Origin: Nocardia bhagyanarayanae
Lineage (GTDB): Bacteria > Actinomycetota > Actinomycetes > Mycobacteriales > Mycobacteriaceae
DNA length: 64,000 nucleotides
Direction: 5' to 3'
Assembly (NCBI RefSeq): GCF_006716565.1
Contig: NZ_VFPG01000001.1
Location: forward strand, 4,836,001-4,900,000
Under the pieces are notes generated by a model, which ran no database searches, was not told where the DNA came from, and was given only the letters and a program-made list of their open reading frames with translations. Position numbers and translations under genes: made by a program. Positions 40,754 to 48,877 of the stretch are shown piece by piece. Numbering within the stretch: position 1 is the stretch's first letter; each line of letters begins with the position of its first letter.

Positions 40754-41983
40754 TCATCCGGTCACCGAACCGGATCGGGCCTGCAGTGTCTGCGGTGTGT
40801 GGGCCGCACCCGTCGACACCAGGTGCTCGATCTCGTCGTCGCCGAACCCGTACTCGCTCAGGACCTGTATCGAGTTCTCACCGAGTCTCGGTGCGGGGTA
40901 CCGTAATTCGGGTGCGTCTTCGCTCCACTGCTGGGGGATGCTCAGCGACCGTAGCAGGCCTTCGGTCGGGTGCTCTTCTTCGATGAAGAAGCCGACGTCC
41001 TTCATGTGCGGATCGTCGAGAAGCGTTTCGGGGGTGTTCATCTCGATGGCGGGGATGTCGGCTTCGGACAGAATCCGCACCCACTCCGCGGTCGTCTTGG
41101 TTTCGAATACCTCGGCGAGGAAGCGGTAGAGCAGGCCGATGTTCTCGGTGCGGCCGCCGATATCGGCGAAGCGGGGGTCCTGCGCCATCTCCGGCTTGCC
41201 TGCCAGGGGGAAGAATCGGTGCCAGTGCTTGTCGTTGTAGACGTTCACGCCGAGATAGCCGTCGCGGGTCCGGTACGGGCGACGGTCGGAGTTCATCATC
41301 CGGGCGTAGCCGGAGGTGCCGATCGAGGGGATGAAGGTGTGGCCGTAGAGGTGGTCGCCCATGGCGAACTGGGCGAATGTCTCGAACATCGGGACCTGCA
41401 CCTCCTGGCCGTGTCCCGAGCGTTCGCGGCGGTAGAGGGCGGTGGTGATCGCGTTGGCCGCGGCCATGCCCACCACGCGGTCGGCGATCGCGGTGGCGAT
41501 GTAAGTGGGCTCACCGGTTTTACGGCTTTGCAGGACCGGCATGCCCACGGCAGCCTGGATCAGGTCGTCGTAGGCGGGGCGGTCGGCGTAGGGGCCGTTT
41601 TGACCGAATCCGAAGGTGCCGCAGTAGATCAGGCGTGGATTGCGCTCATGGACCTGCTCGTAGGCCAAGCCCAGACGTGCCATCGATTTCGGGCGCAGGC
41701 TGTAGAGCAGCACATCCGCCGAAGCCAGCATGCGTTGGAGTGCGGCGTTGCCGCCGCCCGACTTGAGATCGAGCACTACGCTGCGCTTGTTGCGGTTGAG
41801 GTGCAGGAAGATCGCCCCCATGCCGGGGTTGCGGCGTGGACCGACACCGCGGGTGGTGTCCCCGGCCGTCGACTCGATCTTCACCACATCGGCGCCCATG
41901 TCGGCCAGCAGCAGGGTCGCGAATGGGCCCATGAAGTTCGAGGTGAGGTCGAGGATGCGCACGCCGTCGAGCGGTCCGGTCAT
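40754..41983 (-). CDS. Family III CoA-transferase (CaiB/BaiF)
   Basis: This 409-residue family III CoA-transferase has LDGVRILDLTSNFMGPFATL at the start, ADMGADVVKIES, LNRNKRSVVLDLKS, and GQNGPYADRPAYDDLIQA, in which an Asp of AYDDLIQ is the expected catalytic residue. The ending RLGENSIQVLSEYGFGDDEI is typical. The start is the ATG at 41983 with AAAGAGA upstream. It would transfer CoA to a carboxylate. Its divergent neighbour is the dienelactone hydrolase at 42299. Only four bases separate its stop from a remnant of a similar gene. Confidence 0.88.
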   Translation of the reverse strand: MTGPLDGVRILDLTSNFMGPFATLLLADMGADVVKIESTAGDTTRGVGPRRNPGMGAIFLHLNRNKRSVVLDLKSGGGNAALQRMLASADVLLYSLRPKSMARLGLAYEQVHERNPRLIYCGTFGFGQNGPYADRPAYDDLIQAAVGMPVLQSRKTGEPTYIATAIADRVVGMAAANAITTALYRRERSGHGQEVQVPMFETFAQFAMGDHLYGHTFIPSIGTSGYARMMNSDRRPYRTRDGYLGVNVYNDKHWHRFFPLAGKPEMAQDPRFADIGGRTENIGLLYRFLAEVFETKTTAEWVRILSEADIPAIEMNTPETLLDDPHMKDVGFFIEEEHPTEGLLRSLSIPQQWSEDAPELRYPAPRLGENSIQVLSEYGFGDDEIEHLVSTGAAHTPQTLQARSGSVTG

Positions 41984-42298
41984 GTTCGTCTCTTTCGTGA
42001 TGGGGAACACGGCCGGGGGCAGCTCACCGGCAGCGATCGTGAATCGTGCCGGGAGAACCCGAGGCCCGGTCACCGGCTGTCCTCATCGTAGGCCGCTGAG
42101 CTGCTCGAACCCAGTGATATGTTCCGAAGCGGGAATTCGCGATGGCCGAATCGCGGCCGATCACCGGGTGACAGTAATTCTTACCGGGCTCGAGGGTTCA
42201 TAGGAAGAATCTTTCCCATTGTCGGGAGGTTCTGCCGGAGAGAAGGTTGTCGCATCGGCTTCGAGCCGGAACGGATCTCATCGAAAGGATCGTGCCTG
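41984..42298. other. Divergent intergenic region with inverted repeat at 42138-42155
   Basis: This 315-base gap separates the CoA-transferase and the hydrolase. CGCGAT-N6-ATCGCG (42138-42155) is a perfect 6-bp inverted repeat with the spacing of a typical operator. No supported gene is seen. An open frame from 42119 is in frame with the hydrolase, but only the ATG at 42299 has a ribosome site (AAAGGA). Confidence 0.35.
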
Positions 42299-43213
42299 AT
42301 GCGCACAAGCGTCACCTTCCCGAGCAACGGCCTGCGCCTGGCGGGCATCCTGTTCACCCCCGACAACCGCGGCGGCGAGCGCTTGCCGGCCGTGGTGGTG
42401 TCGCACCCCGGCGGTGGTGTGAAGGAGCAGACCGCCAGCGTCTACGCGCAGCGTTTGGCCGACAAGGGCTACGCCGCGCTCGTGTTCGACGCCGCCTACC
42501 AGGGCGAGAGCGAAGGCGAGCCGCGCTTCCTGGAAGACCCCTTCCAGCGCAGTGAGGACGTCAAGTCCGCGGTCACCTTCCTGACCACCCGCGACGACAT
42601 CGACCCCGCGCGCATCGGTGCCCTCGGCATCTGTGCCTCCGGTGGCTACGTGCCCTTCGCGGCGCAGACCGACCATCGCATCAAGGCGGTGGCCACCGTC
42701 AGCGGCCTCGACATCGGCGATTACCTGAGCAACGGCCTCGGCCGCACCCAGGACCCGTCGGTGCTGCAGGAGATGCTCGACGCCGCCGGTGCGCTGCGCA
42801 CCGCCGAGGCGCAGGGCGCCGAGCCGAACTACCAGATCTGGGCGCCGCCGAGCGCCGAAGGCCTCGAGGGCGCGCCTGATCTGTACCGGGAGGCGCACGA
42901 CTACTACCGCACCCCCCGCGCGCAGCACCCGCGTTCGGAGAACAAGTGGCCGTTGCAGAGCATCGACCGTATCGCCCAGTTCGACGCGTACGCCAAGATC
43001 GCCATGATCTCCCCGCGGCCGCTACTGATGATCGTCGGCTCCAAGGCCGACACTGTCTACTTCAGCGAGGAGGCCATCGCCAAGGCCGCCGAGCCGAAGG
43101 AACTGTTCGTGGTCGACGGTGCCAGCCACATCGACCTCTACGACGTGGACCAGTACGTCACCCCGGCCGTGGACAAGCTCGACGAGTTCTTCGGTAAGGG
43201 TCTGGCCGGCTGA
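42299..43213 (+). CDS. Dienelactone hydrolase-family alpha/beta hydrolase (Cys nucleophile)
   Basis: This 304-residue alpha/beta hydrolase is a paralogue of the one at 5972. The nucleophile elbow is LGICASGGYV with Cys112, preceded by the oxyanion strand VVSHPGGGVKEQT (about 33-45) and FDAAYQGESEGEPRFLEDP (about 63-81). The catalytic His is in GASHIDLYD near residue 279. A start at 42299 fits AAAGGA 10 bases upstream. It stands alone and ends in a strong terminator, and it is divergent from a CoA-transferase gene. The substrate may be an ester, lactone or thioester. Confidence 0.83.
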   Translation: MRTSVTFPSNGLRLAGILFTPDNRGGERLPAVVVSHPGGGVKEQTASVYAQRLADKGYAALVFDAAYQGESEGEPRFLEDPFQRSEDVKSAVTFLTTRDDIDPARIGALGICASGGYVPFAAQTDHRIKAVATVSGLDIGDYLSNGLGRTQDPSVLQEMLDAAGALRTAEAQGAEPNYQIWAPPSAEGLEGAPDLYREAHDYYRTPRAQHPRSENKWPLQSIDRIAQFDAYAKIAMISPRPLLMIVGSKADTVYFSEEAIAKAAEPKELFVVDGASHIDLYDVDQYVTPAVDKLDEFFGKGLAG

Positions 43214-43235
43214 TCCCGGTCACCGTGCACACAAG

Positions 43236-43280
43236 ACGTCTGCCGCCGCACGGGTGATCCTCGTGCGGGGCAGACGTTTT
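43236..43280. terminator. Long bulged hairpin terminator
   Basis: ACGTCTGCC and CCGCACG (43236-43252) pair with CGTGCGG and GGCAGACGT (43262-43277), with one bulged G, and TTTTCG follows. It ends the hydrolase transcript. Confidence 0.85.
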
Positions 43281-43283
43281 CGT

Positions 43284-43625
43284 CTAAGCGAAACCCGAGA
43301 CATTGCTGCCGTGCTCGTTGCTCACGTACATGAACCGGCCGTCGGCCGTGTAGCCCGGATTGACCGGCAGACTCCCGCCGGGCACCGGAGGACCGAGTGC
43401 GGTCAGTTCAGCGTTGGAACCGATGGCGTAACTGTGGATCTTCGCGTCGGCAGCGCTGGTGAATCGCAGATACCGGCCGTTCGGGTCGACGGTGACCATC
43501 GGGAACGCGGCGAATCCGTCGACCGTGGTCTCGCGCAGGAAAGTCAGTGCGCCGGTCGGGGAGACCACGTACGTGCTGAGCCGTCCGGGAGCCCCGCCCG
43601 GGCCGATGAAGAGGAATCGTCTGTC
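43284..43625 (-). pseudogene. Truncated beta-propeller (lactonase-like) C-terminal fragment
   Basis: An open frame of about 114 codons encodes parts of propeller blades: RRFLFIGPGGAPGRLSTYVV, FPMVTVDPNGRYLRF, and YTADGRFMYVSNEHGSNVSGF. A stop codon (43626-43628) interrupts the frame just before the first blade, and no start codon with a ribosome site is present (a GTG occurs at 43568). It resembles the complete exported propeller gene at 52832-53968. It is most likely the 3' remnant of such a gene. Confidence 0.65.
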
Positions 43626-43648
43626 CTACGAATATCGTCATCGTTTCG

Positions 43649-43942
43649 TCAGACGCCCAGGAAGTCGTGGTAACGGAAGATGATCTCGCCGTCGAGCATC
43701 TCGACGAGTTCGGCGATCACGCCGGATTCGTCCCGCCAGGCGAGGTAGGCCTCGAAATCCGAACGCTTGTCCCACTTCTCGACGAACAGGATCCGGGCGG
43801 GCTCGTCCTGATTGCGCGCGACCTCCACGCTGATGTTGCCCGGGAAGCCGCGGGTGCCCGGCAGGTTCTTGACGAACCACTCGCGCAGATCATCGAATCG
43901 GCCTTCTTTTGCCGCCATGTCGATTGTCACCTGAATAGCCAT
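43649..43942 (-). CDS. ABM-domain protein, putative quinol monooxygenase
   Basis: The 97-residue protein fits the small dimeric ferredoxin-like ABM fold: VTIDMAAKEGRFDDLREWFV at the start, NISVEVARNQDEPARILFVEKWD in the middle and a final helix-strand YLAWRDESGVIAEL-EIIFRYHDF. Family members include cofactor-free quinol monooxygenases (YgiN type) and heme-degrading enzymes; no function can be fixed. The start is the ATG at 43942, with AGGAG about ten bases upstream. A longer open frame to 44164 has no ribosome site and adds a basic, low-quality leader. The gene is alone on the minus strand. Confidence 0.72.
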   Translation of the reverse strand: MAIQVTIDMAAKEGRFDDLREWFVKNLPGTRGFPGNISVEVARNQDEPARILFVEKWDKRSDFEAYLAWRDESGVIAELVEMLDGEIIFRYHDFLGV

Positions 43943-44267
43943 GAGAATGCGGACTCCTGTCACGGAACGGGGAATGTTCGGCGGAACTCCGGCAGCGAAC
44001 GAGACGACCGTAACGCGCATCACATTCGATGCCAATTGACGTTTCGGAAATCGGAGATTCGATCTGGGTGAAGAGCCCGGGCGCCGAAGGTTCGGTGTGG
44101 GCGAAGCGATGGTTCGGAAAATGTCAATTGCTCCGTTCACGGGCATCGATAGGATCGAGGCCACTCCTCGGACCGGTATCTGTTCGCGGCGCGACGGCGG
44201 CTATCGCAATCGGCAGCGCGGCGCATTTCGGCTGATTCGGGCCGCCGACTCCACGGGAAAGAAAAGC

Positions 44268-44480
44268 GTGAGAATACGAGACCATTCCGGCGGACGATGT
44301 GGCTGGACGTTACTGGGCGTGGCCGCCGCCGCACTGCTGATACCCCGTTCCGGCGAGCACAGCGCACGGCGCGCCGGGCAACGACTATCTGTCGGTGAAG
44401 GAGTCGGCAGATCATCGGTTCCTCTACGTCCTGACGATCGCACCGATCGTTTTCCGCCGCGTCGATGCTGGTCGCGGGTC
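44268..44480 (+). pseudogene. Possible decayed N-terminus of exported beta-propeller protein
   Basis: From a GTG at 44268, preceded by GGGAAAG, the frame gives a signal-peptide-like MRIRDHSGGRCGWTLLGVAA and AALLIPRSG. After about 44360 the sensible reading continues one frame over: GAPGNDYLSVKESADHRFLY, then VLTIAPIVFRRVDAGRGS, a typical first propeller blade. The shift and the lack of any continuation past about 44480 mark it as broken. Confidence is limited because the segment is short. Confidence 0.4.
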
Positions 44481-44500
44481 GATAGCAGTGTCCGCGCGAC

Positions 44501-44524
44501 GAGTGTCCAAGAATCTGGACACTC
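44501..44524. promoter_or_regulatory. GTGTCCA-N6-TGGACAC operator, copy 1
   Basis: GAGTGTCCA (44501-44509), AGAATC, TGGACACTC (44516-44524) is a perfect 9-bp inverted repeat 133 bases before the aldehyde dehydrogenase start at 44657. The core recurs with the same 6-base spacing at 50104-50125 and 52669-52686. Confidence 0.65.
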
Positions 44525-44656
44525 GTGTGATCTGGCTTTCCCTACTGTCGGAACAGTGCCGCTACGCAACGGCAACATTTGCCTGGCGGACCGCCGAACC
44601 ATTCGCACATTCCTGCCCCCGCCGGATTTTCCGGTAACTCGAAACAAAGGTGAGAA

Positions 44657-46210
44657 ATGACTGCCACCCTCCCCGAAACCGCAGCCGTCGACCGTGACGG
44701 TGTGCCGCACTATCGGCTTTTCATCGATGGTGCGTGGGTCGATACCGATACCGTGATCCCGGTGATCGACCCGGCCACCGAAGAGGTTGTGGTCACCGTC
44801 GCGCAGGCCGACACCAGCCACGTCGACGCGGCGGTCGCCGCCGCCAAGCGGACCCACGAGTCCGGTGTCTGGCGCAACACCCCGCCCGCCGAGCGGGCCG
44901 CCGTGATCGACCGCGTGATCGCCGCACTGAGCGGCAAGATGGACGAGTTGGCGGTGCTGAGCGCCAGGGAGACCGGCATGCCGGTGCGGTTGGCGGGCGC
45001 CATCGGTGTCGGCTTTCCCCTGATGCACCTGGGCCACTACGCGGAGCTGACCCGCACCTATGAGTGGGAGCGCTCGGGACCTGTTGCCGGGCAGGTGCTT
45101 TCGGCGAGCTTCATCCGGAAGGAGCCGGTCGGTGTGTGCGCGGGTATCGTCCCGTGGAACTTCCCTGCGGTCATCGCGGTGTGGAAGTCCATCCCGGCGC
45201 TGGCGGCGGGCAACACGGTGGTCCTCAAGACCGACGAGAAGACCCCGATCTTCGCCCTCGAGCTGGCGCAGCTGCTGAAGGAAGCCGGACTGCCCGACGG
45301 CGCGCTCAACGTCGTCGTCGGTGACGGCCCGACCGTCGGCGGCCACCTGGTGAAGCACCCCGACGTGCGGCTGGTGTCGTTCACCGGTTCCACCGCCACC
45401 GGCCGTCAGGTGATGGCCGATGCCGCCGGCACCGTCAAGCGCGTGCTGCTCGAACTCGGTGGCAAGGGCCCCAACATCGTGCTCGACGACGCCGATCTGA
45501 CTGCGGCAGTGGACGGTTCGATCTACGCCTTCCTTCTGCACGCGGGTCAGGCGTGTGAGTCCGGCACCCGGCTGCTGCTGCCTGCCTCGATTCACGACGA
45601 GTTCGTCGCCCGTCTCGTCGAACGGCTCAAAACCCTGAAGATCGGCAGTCCGCTGGATCCGGCCACCGACATCGGCGCGGTGATGAACAAGGCCCAGCAC
45701 GAGCGGATCCTCGGCTACATCGAGAAGGGCAAGGCCGAGGGTGCCACGGTCGTCGCCGGCGGCGGCGTGCCGACCGGTGCGGGCTTCGACAAGGGCTACT
45801 GGGTGGAGCCGACGGTGTTCACCGGGGTCACCAACGACATGACCATCGCCCGTGAGGAGATCTTCGGTCCCGTGCTGTCGGTGCTGAAGTACGAGTCGGA
45901 GGACGAGGCGATCAAGATCGCCAACGACACCGAGTACGGTTTGGCTGCCGCCGTGTGGAGCCGCGACAACCAGCGTGCGCTCGAGGTGGCCCGGCAGATC
46001 GAGGCCGGTTCGGTGTGGATCAACGACTACCACAACATCTCTCAGTACCTGCCTTTCGGCGGTTTCAAGCAGTCCGGCACCGGCCGTGAGCTCGGGCCCG
46101 ACGCCTTGAACGAGTTCACCCAGGACAAGAGCATCACCATCGATCTGTCCGGTGATGTCAGCCGTCGTGCCTACGGCCTGGTGCTCGGTACCCCGCCCGC
46201 GGCCGAGTAG
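44657..46210 (+). CDS. NAD(P)-dependent aldehyde dehydrogenase
   Basis: This 517-residue enzyme shows IVPWNFPAVIAVWKSIPALA, FTGSTATGRQVM, the Glu in LELGGKGPN (about 265) and the Cys in HAGQACESGTRL (about 300). The C-terminal QSGTGRELGPDALNEFTQ is typical of bacterial long-chain or aromatic aldehyde dehydrogenases. The ATG at 44657 is preceded by AAAGGTGAG. It is followed by a VOC gene and a second aldehyde dehydrogenase, and has the GTGTCCA operator upstream. Confidence 0.9.
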   Translation: MTATLPETAAVDRDGVPHYRLFIDGAWVDTDTVIPVIDPATEEVVVTVAQADTSHVDAAVAAAKRTHESGVWRNTPPAERAAVIDRVIAALSGKMDELAVLSARETGMPVRLAGAIGVGFPLMHLGHYAELTRTYEWERSGPVAGQVLSASFIRKEPVGVCAGIVPWNFPAVIAVWKSIPALAAGNTVVLKTDEKTPIFALELAQLLKEAGLPDGALNVVVGDGPTVGGHLVKHPDVRLVSFTGSTATGRQVMADAAGTVKRVLLELGGKGPNIVLDDADLTAAVDGSIYAFLLHAGQACESGTRLLLPASIHDEFVARLVERLKTLKIGSPLDPATDIGAVMNKAQHERILGYIEKGKAEGATVVAGGGVPTGAGFDKGYWVEPTVFTGVTNDMTIAREEIFGPVLSVLKYESEDEAIKIANDTEYGLAAAVWSRDNQRALEVARQIEAGSVWINDYHNISQYLPFGGFKQSGTGRELGPDALNEFTQDKSITIDLSGDVSRRAYGLVLGTPPAAE

Positions 46211-46281
46211 CACGCTTCCCGCAGAACCCGCGCGCGCCCGAAGACCGGGGCTCGTGTTCGAAAGATCCAACGGAGAATCTC

Positions 46282-46731
46282 ATGATCAAAGGTCAGTTCA
46301 CCAATTTCAAGCTGATCGTTCGCGATCTCGACCGCTCGCTGGCGTTCTACAAGCTGTTCGACCAGAAGGTCGGCGCGCTACTCGAATTCGTGGATCCGGA
46401 ACTCACCGAGGTGATGCTGGAGAACTCCGAAGGCGTGCGCACCCTGGTTCTGCTCAACGGCGATCTGCTGCCCGCACCGGCCCCGGTCCCCGGGTATGCG
46501 CCGCTGGTGCTGGTGGTTGACGACGTCAACGCCGCGGCCGCCGAGATCAAGGCCGCCGGATACGAAATGCGGGTCGAACCAACTGATTTCGGCCCAGTCA
46601 CGCTGGCCATGGTCGCCGATCCGGACGGCTACCTGGTCGAGTTGGTCTCGGGTGACCCGAACGCGGTGCAGAGTCCGCCGCCGGGCACCAAGATCCCGCA
46701 CCCGGTTCCCTACATCCACGATCACGCATGA
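46282..46731 (+). CDS. VOC-family protein (glyoxalase/dioxygenase fold)
   Basis: The 149-residue protein has the paired beta-alpha-beta-beta-beta modules of the vicinal-oxygen-chelate fold: FTNFKLIVRDLDRSLAFYKL at the start, and VLVVDDVNAAAAEIKAAGYE and MVADPDGYLVELVSGDP in the second module. The EL pair near the end (VELVSG) is the usual metal-ligand Glu position; the first-module His appears absent (KLIVRD). Function may be isomerisation, dioxygenation or binding of a catabolic intermediate. Its stop overlaps the start of the next aldehyde dehydrogenase (ATGA), so the two are coupled. Confidence 0.82.
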   Translation: MIKGQFTNFKLIVRDLDRSLAFYKLFDQKVGALLEFVDPELTEVMLENSEGVRTLVLLNGDLLPAPAPVPGYAPLVLVVDDVNAAAAEIKAAGYEMRVEPTDFGPVTLAMVADPDGYLVELVSGDPNAVQSPPPGTKIPHPVPYIHDHA

Positions 46732-48218
46732 GCTCGGTCGTGACGGCGGAAGCGGTGGTGCGGTCGGCGCTCGGGTCCGACGCCGGGCACCTGCTCATCG
46801 ATGGTGAGTGGGTGCCCGCCGCGGCGGGTTCGACGTTCGATGTCATCGATCCCGGCACGGAAGAGGTTGTCGGCCGGGTCGCGGAGGCGGGGACCGCTGA
46901 TGTCGATTCCGCGGTCGCCGCGGCGCGACGCGCTTTCGACGAGGAACGGTGGTTGCGCCTGTCGTCGGCCCAGCGCGGTGTGGTGCTGTGGCGGGTGGCC
47001 GATCTGCTCGAGGCGAAGTCCGAGGAGATGGCGCGGCTGGAGAGTCTCGACGTCGGTATGCCTGTCTCGCAGGCGAAATTGATGGTGGCCGAGGCGGTCA
47101 ACCAGTTCCGCTACTACGCGGGCTGGGCGGACAAGATCCAGGGCACCACCGTCGAGATCGGGACCGCCGAGCGTCGGCTGCAGGGCGCCACCTACCGCGA
47201 ACCTGTCGGTGTCGTGGCGATGATCGTGCCGTGGAACGCGCCACTGATCGCCATGTCGATGAAGCTGGCTCCCGCCTTGGCGGCCGGGTGTACGTGTGTG
47301 CTCAAGCCGTCGGAGGAAGCGCCGCTCTCAGCGCTGGCTCTGGGCCGGATCCTGCTCGAGGCGGGCGTCCCGGCCGGTGTCGTCAACATCGTCACCGGTT
47401 TCGGGGCGACGGGCGCGGCGTTGGCCGAGCATCCCGGCGTCGACAAGATCAGCTTCACCGGCTCCACCGAAGTGGGTCGCAAGGTCGTCGCCGCGGCCAC
47501 CGGCAACCTGAAGAAGGTGTCGCTGGAACTGGGCGGCAAGTCGCCGGTGATCGTTCTGCCCGATGCCGACTTGGGCGCCGCCGCGGCGGGTATCGCCATC
47601 GGCGTGTTCTGGAACTCGGGGCAGATTTGTACCTCGGGTACGCGCTTGTTCGCGCACGCAGACATCTACGACGAGCTGGTCGAGGGAATCGCCGAGCAGG
47701 GCCGCGCCATGAAGGTCGGCTACGGCACCGACCCGGACGCGCTGCTCGGTCCATTGATCTCCCAGCGTCAGCTGGACCGGGTCGCCGGGTACGTCGAGGG
47801 TGGCCGAGCAGCGGGCGCGCGGGTCGTCAGTGGTGGAAAGCGCTTGGACGGCCGCGGTTTCTACTACGCGCCGACCGTCGTCGCCGACGCGACACCGGAC
47901 ATGCGTATCGTTCGTGAGGAGATCTTCGGGCCGGTGATCGCGGCCATGTCGTTCACCGATCTGGACTCCGCAATCGCCTCGGCCAACGACACCGAATACG
48001 GGCTGGCGGGCAGCGTCTGGACGCGCGACATCGCACTGGCCCATCGCGTCGCCCGCCGCCTGCGCGGTGGTCGCATCGGCGTGAACATCCACCGCGCCGG
48101 CGGTGTCCAGATGCCGGTCGGTGGCTTCAAACAGTCCGGGTGGGGCAGAGAGAACGGTCCCGACGCGCTCGAGGAATACCTCGAGACCAAATCGGTCGTC
48201 ATGCTGCTCGACCGCTGA
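46728..48218 (+). CDS. NAD(P)-dependent aldehyde dehydrogenase
   Basis: This 496-residue aldehyde dehydrogenase has IVPWNAPLIAMSMKLAPALA, FTGSTEVGRKVV, the Glu in LELGGKSPV (about 266) and the Cys in NSGQICTSGTRLF (about 301). It differs clearly from its neighbour at 44657 and is closer to the enzymes at 33204 and 51065 in the N-terminal and C-terminal segments. It is translationally coupled to the VOC gene and followed 48 bases later by a SnoaL-like gene, so the three probably share one transcript from the promoter of 44657. Confidence 0.9.
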   Translation: MSSVVTAEAVVRSALGSDAGHLLIDGEWVPAAAGSTFDVIDPGTEEVVGRVAEAGTADVDSAVAAARRAFDEERWLRLSSAQRGVVLWRVADLLEAKSEEMARLESLDVGMPVSQAKLMVAEAVNQFRYYAGWADKIQGTTVEIGTAERRLQGATYREPVGVVAMIVPWNAPLIAMSMKLAPALAAGCTCVLKPSEEAPLSALALGRILLEAGVPAGVVNIVTGFGATGAALAEHPGVDKISFTGSTEVGRKVVAAATGNLKKVSLELGGKSPVIVLPDADLGAAAAGIAIGVFWNSGQICTSGTRLFAHADIYDELVEGIAEQGRAMKVGYGTDPDALLGPLISQRQLDRVAGYVEGGRAAGARVVSGGKRLDGRGFYYAPTVVADATPDMRIVREEIFGPVIAAMSFTDLDSAIASANDTEYGLAGSVWTRDIALAHRVARRLRGGRIGVNIHRAGGVQMPVGGFKQSGWGRENGPDALEEYLETKSVVMLLDR

Positions 48219-48266
48219 TTTCGAACGAAGCACCTTCGATCCCGACTCTGGAAAGTTCGATCAACT

Positions 48267-48707
48267 ATGGCAAATCTCAATGACGGCCTGGAGCAGAAGA
48301 TCCAGTGGGTTGTCGACCTCGAGCAGATCAAGATACTGATGGCGAAGTACTGCCACGGTATTGATCAGAAGGACGAGAAGACCTTCATGAGCATCTGGTC
48401 CGACGACGCCGACTATCTGCTTCCTCGGGGTGAGGGGCACGGCACCGACGGGATTCGGGCACTGGTGCGGAAGGTGTGGCGTGAAGTTCCCCAGTGTCAT
48501 CACCACATCACCAATCCGGTGATCGATATCCAGGGCGAGACCGCTACGGCGGCCACCGACGTCATCTACTTTCGCCTCACCGCCGATGGAATCCGAGTAT
48601 TGCTTTCGGGCACATACGCTTTCGAGTTCGTCAAGGGCGAGGACCGGTGGCAGATCCGAAGCCTGAAATTCGCGAGCTTCGTCGCGGACAGCCCGGTCTT
48701 CGCGTAG
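48267..48707 (+). CDS. SnoaL-like / NTF2-fold protein
   Basis: This 146-residue protein has the cone-shaped alpha+beta fold of SnoaL-like polyketide cyclases and ring-hydroxylating dioxygenase beta subunits: DLEQIKILMAKYCHGIDQKD at the start, FMSIWSDDADYLLP, and VPQCHHHITNPVIDIQGETA followed by TAATDVIYF. The fold serves isomerases, dehydratases and binding proteins; no catalytic residues can be assigned with confidence, though the Tyr-Cys-His-Gly and His-His-His segments face the usual pocket. It ends the three-dehydrogenase-region operon and is followed by a hairpin. Confidence 0.82.
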   Translation: MANLNDGLEQKIQWVVDLEQIKILMAKYCHGIDQKDEKTFMSIWSDDADYLLPRGEGHGTDGIRALVRKVWREVPQCHHHITNPVIDIQGETATAATDVIYFRLTADGIRVLLSGTYAFEFVKGEDRWQIRSLKFASFVADSPVFA

Positions 48708-48727
48708 CGCGGACTGCTTACGGCCCC

Positions 48728-48764
48728 GAAGGGATTCTGCGACAGCGGTCGCAGGGTCCCTTTC
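48728..48764. terminator. Hairpin terminator
   Basis: GAAGGGA-TT-CTGCGAC (48728-48743) pairs with GTCGCAG-GG-TCCCTTTC across an AGCG loop. The hairpin ends the operon and faces the convergent PucR-type gene. Confidence 0.75.
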
Positions 48765-48877
48765 ATGCGTGAGCCGGGTCTCGAATACCACCCTGGCGCC
48801 GGAGCCCCTGGTCGGAAAGGCCGCTATGAAAGCCTTTCTGGCGACGTTGATGGCCGCCGACTGGCGCCTATGCTAGA

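Larger units (their letters stand above)
43943..44656. other. 714-bp region without intact gene
   Basis: The stretch between the ABM gene and the aldehyde dehydrogenase at 44657 holds a probable decayed beta-propeller N-terminus (44268-44480) and the inverted repeat at 44501-44524. Several open frames exist on both strands, but none has coherent codon use over its length. The part 43943-44267 shows nothing that I can support. Confidence 0.5.

Noticed and set aside
43943..44267. N-terminal extension of the ABM gene up to 44164
   Set aside because: There is no ribosome site at the upstream ATG, and the leader reads as non-coding; the ATG at 43942 has AGGAG upstream.
44201..46270. 689-codon minus-strand open frame across the aldehyde dehydrogenase at 44657
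   Set aside because: The plus strand encodes a complete aldehyde dehydrogenase with Glu and Cys motifs; the antisense product is low-complexity.
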